Assembly: GCA_903889605.1 (NCBI GenBank)
Contig: CAISYK010000287.1
Span: 1 to 17,559 of the forward strand
From: an uncultured Bacteroidota bacterium
Lineage (GTDB): Bacteria > Bacteroidota > Bacteroidia > 2-12-FULL-35-15
DNA length: 17,559 bases
Reading direction: 5' to 3'
Shown: positions 11,057-17,559 of the stretch, piece after piece
How positions within the stretch are numbered: the first letter of the stretch is position 1
Layout of the letters: every line of letters begins with the position of its first letter
Program-made: the position numbers and the translations under genes
Notes under the pieces: model-generated
Databases searched by the model: none
What the model was told of the DNA's origin: nothing
What the model saw: only the letters and a program-made list of their open reading frames with translations

Positions 11057-13984
11057 TCAATATCCAAAAATATCCTGCAAAGGCAGTACAGTTATTTTTC
11101 CGTATTTTTCAAGAGTTTTCAAATCAAGACTCTCTTTTTTTCCGATAACCAGAACTGTGTATTTCATGTTTTTCAAGTGATCTTGTTCAAAAGTTTTCAT
11201 TTCAGGCATAGTAATTTTTGGAACATTTTTAAAAATATCTCTTCTGATATCATAATCAAGTCCTAATTTTCGGGCATTTTCATAACTAAATAAAATACTT
11301 GCTTTGGTAATGCGTTCAGAACGGATTCCTTGTAAAATTGCTTCTTTTGATGCTTTGAAATTATTATCAGATTCAGGCATATTATTAATTAATCCCATCA
11401 TTCCAGTCATAGCTTCAGGTAATTTATCAGCCTGAGTGCCGATATATGAAAATACATAATTGTAATCCTCCTTCTTTCTGGGTGTGCTGTAACTGCAGTA
11501 AACTGAGTATGCCAAAGCTTTAGATTCACGGAGCTCCTGAAATACAACAGAAGCCATTCCTCCTCCAAAATATTCATTAAATATGCGAACCAGGGATGCA
11601 TTGTCCTTATTGTATTTTCCGTCTTTTGAAAGCATTATTATTTCAGCCTGCTTCATGTCATATTCTGCCATAAAAACATTTGAATTAGTTTCTAAATTCA
11701 CAAATTTTGTAGGTTCTGGTATAGGGCTAAGTACGGCAGGAACCTTGTGAAGTTTATTTAACATCGATTCAACATCAGCCTGAGTGTTGCTTCCATAATA
11801 TAAAACATGATGCTGAAAAGAAGTAATACTGTTAATTATTGAAATCAGTTCTTTTGAATTTAAATTTTTCAATTCGTCACTAGATAAAATATTGGTATAA
11901 GGCGATAGTTTGCCGTATTTTCCATAAGATAAGAGTGCGCCGGATAAAATTTCATTTTTACTTAATTTCGCATCATCTCGTTTTTTAAGAATATCGGATA
12001 CTACATTTTTTAATGCAGCCTCATTAGGCTGTGCATTAGCCAAAAGATCTTCAAACAATTTTGTCGCTTTTTCTATATTCTCAGTTAAGCCGTTAAGACT
12101 TACCCATACTTGATCATCTCCGACATAAACATCAAATGAACATCCAAGTTTATAAAATTCCTGTTTTAAAGCAGAAGCTGTTAAGTCTTTTGTTCCAAGA
12201 TATTTTAAATAGTTAATTGCCACATCAAGCTTTTTATTATGATTGGTACCCATATCCAAAACGTAATACATATCAAAAGTTTTATTTTCGGTATTAGCGG
12301 TGTAAAAAACAGGTATGTTGCTTTTTAAATTGCTTTTTTTGATGTCAGTATTGTAATCAAGAAAAACAGGTTCAATGTCCTTTATCGGACCGTCAATAAT
12401 ACTTTTCAGAAAAGGACTCTGATCATTACGATTCACCTCAACAGGCGTAATAGCAGGTTTTATAACCTTCTGAACATTTTTATCCTCTCCGGTACGCTTG
12501 TATACAACAACATAATTATTTGTATAATTAGTTTTAGCGAAATCCATAATTTCCTGTTTTGTAATTTTTGACAGTCGGTCGATTGTGTTTAAGTATTCCT
12601 GCCATTTGTTGTCAGTAATAAATGCACTTACAAAAGCATCAGCACGACCGCTGTTTTGTTCATACATTTTTGTTTGCTGTAATTTCATGTCGGTAATAAT
12701 TGCGCTTAATAACCAATCGGGGAAATCACCTTTTTTAACTTTGTCAACTTGTTCAAGCAGTAAATCTTTTACTTGTTCTAATGTCTGTCCCTCTTTTGGC
12801 GTCGCATTTAAAATATGTGCGGAATAATCTTTGCACTCCATATCCATTGCTCCTGCTTCTAATACCTTCTGCTCCTGATTAAGGTTCAAGTCAATTAAAC
12901 CTGCCTGTCCGTTTGATAAAATTTTATTGATCATCATGATCATATCAGCATCTTTGCTTCCTATACCGGCAAAACGATAGCCAATTATAATATTTTCTGC
13001 ATCAGGCCCTATTACTTCTTTAATAACAGGTGAAGCAATTGGTTTTTCAATATATGGTGTGTAAGTTGGAATAGGTTTGCTTTTCCAGTCACCAAATTTT
13101 TTATCAATCATTTTTATTGCTGCATCAGGATCGAAATCGCCTGAAATACATATTGCCATATTATTCGGAACATAATAGGTGTTAAAATATTTTTTTATTT
13201 CTGTTAAAGAAGGGTTTTTCAAATGTTCGATTGTTCCAATAGTAGTTTGAGAACCGTAGTTGTTGTTGGGGAACAACCCAGCAAGCAGCGCTTCCCAGGC
13301 TTTGCTGCCATCGTTATCAAGGCCTCTATTCTTCTCTTCATAAACGGCTTCTAACTCGGTATGGAATAACCGCATTATTGGATTGCGGAAACGCTCAGAT
13401 TCAATAGTTGTCCATTTATCAAGTTGATTTGAAGGAATGTCATTTACATAAACTGTTTGTTCTAACCAGGTATAAGCATTGGTTCCTTTAGCACCAATGT
13501 TTGCAAGCATTTTGTCGTATTCATTTGCAACAGCAAATTTTGATGCGTATCCTGAAATACTGTCAATTTGATGATAAATTCCTTTTCGCTGATCATCATC
13601 TTTTGTTTTTCTATAAATTTCGTAAAGCCCTTCAATTTTATCTAATTCAACTTTTTCTTTAACATAGTCTTTGCTGCCGTATTTGTCAGTTCCTTTAAAA
13701 AGCATGTGCTCTAAATAATGTGCTAATCCAGTTGCATCTTTAGGGTCATTTTTACTCCCGGCGCGAGTAGCAATATACGTTTGAATACGAGGGGCATTTT
13801 TATAAACAGTCATGTAAATAGTTAAGCCATTATCAAGTTTGTATATCCGCGCATTCAGCGGATCATTTGGAACACTTTCATATTTGTAAACTTTTGCATT
13901 TTTTTGAGCAGTGATGCTTGAAAAGTTAATAAACAGCAATAGAGAAACCGCTGCGAAAAATTTTATAGAAATTGATTTTTTCAT
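11057..13984 (-). CDS. Periplasmic M16 family (pitrilysin-type) zinc metalloprotease, two-domain
   Basis: With the start at 13984 the product is 975 residues and opens with a good signal peptide (MKKSISIKFF, hydrophobic core, cleavage near TAQ). An ATG 33 bp upstream (14017) would add 11 residues before it and is less likely. The inverted zinc motif H-Y-L-E-H lies at about residues 89-93 (GLAHYLEHMLFKGT), with the downstream glutamate ligand in ELEAVYEEKNRG (about 210-220) and NAYTWLEQTVY between them. About 45 charged, helical residues are inserted between HxxEH and that segment, compared with minimal family members. The C-terminal half repeats the fold without a zinc motif (FFGGGMASVVFQELRESKALAYSV), as in two-domain M16 enzymes, which degrade peptides inside a closed chamber. 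It begins about 83 bp after the TPR membrane-protein gene stop, possibly on the same transcript. Substrate unknown. Confidence 0.92.
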   Translation of the reverse strand: MKKSISIKFFAAVSLLLFINFSSITAQKNAKVYKYESVPNDPLNARIYKLDNGLTIYMTVYKNAPRIQTYIATRAGSKNDPKDATGLAHYLEHMLFKGTDKYGSKDYVKEKVELDKIEGLYEIYRKTKDDDQRKGIYHQIDSISGYASKFAVANEYDKMLANIGAKGTNAYTWLEQTVYVNDIPSNQLDKWTTIESERFRNPIMRLFHTELEAVYEEKNRGLDNDGSKAWEALLAGLFPNNNYGSQTTIGTIEHLKNPSLTEIKKYFNTYYVPNNMAICISGDFDPDAAIKMIDKKFGDWKSKPIPTYTPYIEKPIASPVIKEVIGPDAENIIIGYRFAGIGSKDADMIMMINKILSNGQAGLIDLNLNQEQKVLEAGAMDMECKDYSAHILNATPKEGQTLEQVKDLLLEQVDKVKKGDFPDWLLSAIITDMKLQQTKMYEQNSGRADAFVSAFITDNKWQEYLNTIDRLSKITKQEIMDFAKTNYTNNYVVVYKRTGEDKNVQKVIKPAITPVEVNRNDQSPFLKSIIDGPIKDIEPVFLDYNTDIKKSNLKSNIPVFYTANTENKTFDMYYVLDMGTNHNKKLDVAINYLKYLGTKDLTASALKQEFYKLGCSFDVYVGDDQVWVSLNGLTENIEKATKLFEDLLANAQPNEAALKNVVSDILKKRDDAKLSKNEILSGALLSYGKYGKLSPYTNILSSDELKNLNSKELISIINSITSFQHHVLYYGSNTQADVESMLNKLHKVPAVLSPIPEPTKFVNLETNSNVFMAEYDMKQAEIIMLSKDGKYNKDNASLVRIFNEYFGGGMASVVFQELRESKALAYSVYCSYSTPRKKEDYNYVFSYIGTQADKLPEAMTGMMGLINNMPESDNNFKASKEAILQGIRSERITKASILFSYENARKLGLDYDIRRDIFKNVPKITMPEMKTFEQDHLKNMKYTVLVIGKKESLDLKTLEKYGKITVLPLQDIFGY

Positions 13985-14067
13985 ATTTTTTAGGAGTTTT
14001 TTTTGTAAAAATAGCATTAAATAGTTAATTCGATAAATTAATATTTTGAAAAAGGCCGAATGAATTA

Positions 14068-16074
14068 TTAAATCAATGACTGTTTACTTTTTAATTCATT
14101 AAGGTAATCAGCATCTACAATATAACCCAAACTTTGTGCTTTTAATGCATCGTTCAAGGCATTTTTAAATTTGCCTGCAGCCTTATTTATTACAGAGCGG
14201 TTAAAATAAGCTGCACTGTAATTTGGATTCAATTGGATGGCCGAAGTATTATCAGCAAGTGCCGCCTGTATTTTCCCGGTTTTAAAATATGCAAAACCTC
14301 TGTAAAAATAATAAGTTGGGTTAGTTGTATTAAGTTGAATTAATTCATTTAAATCTGCAAGTGCTTTTTCAAAATTTCCGTTATCAACATTCACATAAGC
14401 CCTGTTTTCTTTTGCCGCTGTGAATCCAGGCTGAATAGTTAAAGCTGTAGTGTAATCTGCGGCAGCTTTATCAAATTGCTTCATTATGCTGTAGGTAATG
14501 GCGCGGTTAAAAAATGTCTGAGCATCTGTTTTATCCAATTCTATTGCTTTTGAATAATCGCTTAAAGCCATGTCAAACTGTTTTTTTAATCCATAAATAT
14601 TTGCCCGGTTAATAAATACTTTTGCATTATTAGGATTCATTTTAATTGAAATATTAAAATCAACCAGCGCTCTGTCATAATCATTTTCAGCAGCTTTATT
14701 TTTACCTAAATCGTAAGCGATCTTGTTCACTAAATAGCTGCCTCTGTTTCGGTATGCTTCACTGCTTGGGTATTTATTAATTGCATCTGTCCACAATACG
14801 TCGCTGTTTTTCCAGACTTTGCATCTTTCATTGGTTAGCCATACGGATAACGAAACAAAGATTATTAATAAAAGCATAGCAAGTTTTTTGTAAAGAGAAT
14901 ATTTTTTGTCAGAGTGATTTTGAAGCCATTCATAACTCATTGCAATAGGAAAGAGCAGCCCTATATATGAAATGTATGTATATCTGTCTGCCATAATCAC
15001 TTGTCCTACGGAAATAAATTGTAAAACTAATGCAACAGTTATAAAAAAAAACAGGAAACCGAAAGCGAGTATTTTGTTTTTCTTAATGCTGAGAAAAACT
15101 AAAATAAATATCCCCAGAACAATAAACGGCGCTATGTAAAATATGATTGGAAGCCGATCTCCAATAAGGTTAGGATACGGATAAAAACAGGAAAGATTTA
15201 CAGGAATAAATAAATTGTAAATATAATTGATCATGCCGTATGACGCGAATGCAAAGCGCTGCAGCAAGGTGAAGGTTTCCATTTCCGCAATTGCTCCTGA
15301 TTGTATATGAGAAGCCAAAATCCCCAAAAATAAAGAAAGAGCGAAGAAAGGGAGCTTTTCAATAATAACATACTTATTAAATTTACGTCCTGCATAATAA
15401 TCTATCAGCAGCAATATCAATGGGAATACCACGGCCATTGCTTTTGATAATATGGATAATAAAAACAATATTAGTATTAGGACATAAAGCAGAGGTTTAG
15501 TTTTTTTTGTATAATTAATGTATTTGTAATAACATATCAATGCGGCCATAAAAAAAAATGTATACAGCACATCTTTGCGTTCCGAGATCCATGCCACGGA
15601 CTCGACATGCATGGGATGTATTCCGAAAAACAAGGCTGCAATGGCTGCTACAGATATTTTGTTGCCGCTCAATAAAAGAATAAACCAAAATACCAAGGCG
15701 GTATTCAATAAATGAAACAAAAGATTTGTAACATGATATGTTTTAGCATTGTATCCTGATAACTTATAATCTACAGCTAAAGAAAGAATGGTAATTGGAT
15801 GGTAATTGTTGGATACATAATTTTCGGTATTAAACATTTTTTTTATGTTATCTCCAGCAAGGCTTTTAATCATGGCATTTTCGCCGATATATACATTGTC
15901 GTCCCAATTTGTAAATCCGTTTTTCAAACAAGGTGAGAAAGCTATATAAGTCAGCAATAAAATTCCGGCAAGCCAAAGCAATGAAGTTTTATTAGTGTTT
16001 AGTTTAACGGACGGAACTGCTTTTTTCGTTTCGTTTTGTTTTGATTTATCTTGCTTGATTTTATTAACTTTCAT
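14068..16074 (-). CDS. Polytopic membrane protein with C-terminal TPRs, TMTC/GT-C glycosyltransferase-like
   Basis: The 668-residue product has a lysine-rich cytoplasmic start (1-30), then about ten or more hydrophobic helices between 33 and 420, then TPR repeats from about 450 to 655. The first external loop carries NWDDN (D58-D59), the acidic pair typical of GT-C transferases that use lipid-linked sugars. It continues with YHPITILSLAVDYKL and FGIHPMHVESVAWISERKD (about 150-168), which resemble the conserved loops of TMTC-type protein O-mannosyltransferases. The TPR part has about five to six repeats with FNRAITY, RANIYGL and AIQLNPNYSAAYFNR signatures, and probably faces the periplasm. The upstream neighbour is a close paralog (about three quarters identical by eye in the membrane part), with a 100-bp gap. 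Glycosyltransferase activity and the sugar used are inferred; no donor can be named from sequence. Confidence 0.85.
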   Translation of the reverse strand: MKVNKIKQDKSKQNETKKAVPSVKLNTNKTSLLWLAGILLLTYIAFSPCLKNGFTNWDDNVYIGENAMIKSLAGDNIKKMFNTENYVSNNYHPITILSLAVDYKLSGYNAKTYHVTNLLFHLLNTALVFWFILLLSGNKISVAAIAALFFGIHPMHVESVAWISERKDVLYTFFFMAALICYYKYINYTKKTKPLLYVLILILFLLSILSKAMAVVFPLILLLIDYYAGRKFNKYVIIEKLPFFALSLFLGILASHIQSGAIAEMETFTLLQRFAFASYGMINYIYNLFIPVNLSCFYPYPNLIGDRLPIIFYIAPFIVLGIFILVFLSIKKNKILAFGFLFFFITVALVLQFISVGQVIMADRYTYISYIGLLFPIAMSYEWLQNHSDKKYSLYKKLAMLLLIIFVSLSVWLTNERCKVWKNSDVLWTDAINKYPSSEAYRNRGSYLVNKIAYDLGKNKAAENDYDRALVDFNISIKMNPNNAKVFINRANIYGLKKQFDMALSDYSKAIELDKTDAQTFFNRAITYSIMKQFDKAAADYTTALTIQPGFTAAKENRAYVNVDNGNFEKALADLNELIQLNTTNPTYYFYRGFAYFKTGKIQAALADNTSAIQLNPNYSAAYFNRSVINKAAGKFKNALNDALKAQSLGYIVDADYLNELKSKQSLI

Positions 16075-16174
16075 TGGCGATTTCTTTCAATTTTTTGAAG
16101 AATAAATACAGATGCTGATTAATTGAATAGTAATAATATATATGAGAAATTATTTCTTCCCAGGTTCATTAATT

Positions 16175-17559
16175 TCACTGCTTCCTTCTCAATTCATCCA
16201 GGTAACTTGTTTCTACTTCATACCCCAAACTTTTAGCTTTTAAAGCATCTTCTAAGGCATTTATATATTTTCCTAATGCATTATTCGCAATTGACCGGTT
16301 GAAATATGATCTGCTGTCATCAGGGTTTAGTCTTATTGCAGAGGTGTTATCAGCAAGTGCGTTAAGGTGATTTCCCATTTTTAAAAACGCAGCGCCTCTG
16401 CGGAAATAATAATTGAAGTTTGACGAGTCCAGTTGAATTAAATCATTAAGATCAGCAATTGCTTTTTCATAGTACCCATTATCAATAAATGCATAAGCTC
16501 TGCTTTGCTTTGCGGCAGTTAAATCCGGTTTCATTGTTAATGCTGTGTTATAGTCAGCAATTGCGTTGTCAAATTGCTTCATCATGCTGTACGTAATTGC
16601 CCTGTTAAAAAATGTTTGTGCATTTGTTTTATTCAATTCTATTGCTCTTGAATAATCTTTTAAAGCTAAATCAAATTGACCTTTTAATCCAAATATATTT
16701 GCACGATTAGAGTATACTTTTGCATTATTGGGATTCATTTGAATAGAAATATTGAAATCTTCCAGTGCTCTGTCATAGTCATTCTGCGCGTCTTTCTTTT
16801 CTCCAATATCAAATAATGATTTATTTATCAAATAACTTCCCCTATTTCTGTATGGCTGTTCGCCTTTAGGGTATTTGTTAATTGCATCAGTCCATAATAC
16901 ATCGCTGTTTTTCCAAACTTTAGTTCTTTCATGTGTAAGCCATAAACACACAGCTGCGAATAATATTAAAAGCAAAGTGGAAATGTTTTTTAAGATGAGG
17001 CTTTTTTTGTCCGTCTGATTTTGAAGCCAGTCGTAACCCATTGCAATGGAAAAAAATAAACCTATATAGGAAACGTATGAATATCTGTCTGCCATAATTG
17101 CTTGCCCTACGGATATAAATTGTAAAACTAAAGCTATTGTTATACAAAAAAACAGGAAGCCGAAAGCCAGAATTTTATTTTTCTTAATACTAATAAAAAC
17201 TAATATAAATATCCCCAGCACAATAAATGGTGCAATATAAAATATGATCGGAAAGTGATTTTCAGTAAGGTCAGGGTAAGGATAAAAACATGAAAGATTT
17301 GCTGGGATAAACAAATTGTAAATATAATTGATCATTCCGTATGATGCGAATTCAAAGCGCTGAAGCATAGTAAATGTTTGCAAATCAGCAATAGATTCTG
17401 ATTGAATATGCACAGCTAAGACACCAAAAATTATAGAAATTGCAAAGAAAGGAAGCTTTTCTAATATCACGAATTTGTCAAATTTACGGCCAGTATAATA
17501 ATCAATCAGCAGTAATACCAATGGCAATACTACAGCCATAGCTTTCGATAGTAGGGATA
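16175..17559 (-). CDS. Paralog of the TPR/TMTC-like membrane protein, 5' end outside the window
   Basis: About 460 codons are visible; the reading frame continues through the right edge (codons for SLLSKA precede the first in-window methionine, matching LSILSKAMAVV in the neighbour). The visible part corresponds to about residues 210-665 of the downstream paralog: several membrane helices, including YNLFIPANLSCFYPYP and SVGQAIMADRYSYVSYIG, then TPR repeats ending SLGYEVETSYLDELRRKQ. The N-terminal acidic-pair loop is not in the window, so catalytic competence cannot be judged. Many stretches are identical to the paralog at protein level and nearly so in DNA, while the loop after YPYP and the periplasmic segments differ, as expected for an older tandem duplication with divergence. 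The true start lies beyond 17559. Confidence 0.88.
   Translation of the reverse strand, partial: SLLSKAMAVVLPLVLLLIDYYTGRKFDKFVILEKLPFFAISIIFGVLAVHIQSESIADLQTFTMLQRFEFASYGMINYIYNLFIPANLSCFYPYPDLTENHFPIIFYIAPFIVLGIFILVFISIKKNKILAFGFLFFCITIALVLQFISVGQAIMADRYSYVSYIGLFFSIAMGYDWLQNQTDKKSLILKNISTLLLILFAAVCLWLTHERTKVWKNSDVLWTDAINKYPKGEQPYRNRGSYLINKSLFDIGEKKDAQNDYDRALEDFNISIQMNPNNAKVYSNRANIFGLKGQFDLALKDYSRAIELNKTNAQTFFNRAITYSMMKQFDNAIADYNTALTMKPDLTAAKQSRAYAFIDNGYYEKAIADLNDLIQLDSSNFNYYFRRGAAFLKMGNHLNALADNTSAIRLNPDDSRSYFNRSIANNALGKYINALEDALKAKSLGYEVETSYLDELRRKQ

Noticed and set aside
13985..14017. Upstream ATG adding 11 residues to the M16 protease.
   Set aside because: The extension precedes a typical MKKS signal peptide start and would give an unusually long n-region; the downstream ATG is preferred though not proven.
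16145..16157. Palindrome AGAAATTATTTCT between the two TPR genes, considered as a terminator or operator.
   Set aside because: Centre of one base cannot form a hairpin, no T-run follows, and such AT-rich palindromes are expected by chance here.

Overview
The window looks like chromosomal DNA of a low-GC member of the Bacteroidota. Evidence: a protein with PKD domains and a C-terminal type IX secretion (gliding-motility type) sorting domain, a Bacteroidota-style promoter (TTG-N19-TATCTTTG) in front of icd, A-rich start regions without Shine-Dalgarno sequences, and an ECF sigma operon with a non-zinc, repeat-bearing anti-sigma candidate. All ten genes are on the minus strand, so transcription runs from high to low coordinates. 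No tRNA, rRNA, insertion sequence, phage gene or CRISPR array was seen.

In transcription order: (1) 16175-17559 and 14068-16074 are tandem paralogous polytopic membrane proteins with C-terminal TPR repeats, resembling the TMTC-type (GT-C fold) protein O-mannosyltransferases; the first runs off the right edge. (2) 11057-13984 is a two-domain periplasmic M16 zinc metalloprotease. (3) 9618-10862 is an NADP-dependent isocitrate dehydrogenase of the eukaryote-like homodimeric type, with its own promoter and a 19-bp perfect hairpin terminator. (4) 6277-9372 encodes a secreted collagen-like protein of about 1031 residues built on an 87-bp tandem repeat. It is followed 36 bp later by 3304-6240, a large secreted Ig-like/PKD protein with a T9SS sorting domain; the two are probably co-transcribed cell-surface proteins. 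(5) 162-3134 is a tightly packed four-gene operon: ECF sigma factor, single-pass membrane anti-sigma candidate with four P-x-x-Y-F repeats, small periplasmic Spy/CpxP-like helical protein, and outer-membrane beta-barrel with a long C-terminal tail. Its order suggests an envelope-sensing relay from outer membrane to RNA polymerase.

The most interesting parts are the sigma/anti-sigma/periplasmic/barrel cassette and the nearly proline-free collagen-like protein. In the latter, the Gly-X-Y pattern is broken at a fixed place in every 29-residue repeat, and two copies of a putative calcium-binding, cysteine-bounded cassette interrupt the domain. The TMTC-like enzymes a few kilobases away make glycosylation of the Thr-rich repeat a reasonable but untested idea. 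Functional claims are from sequence reading alone; no database search was run.
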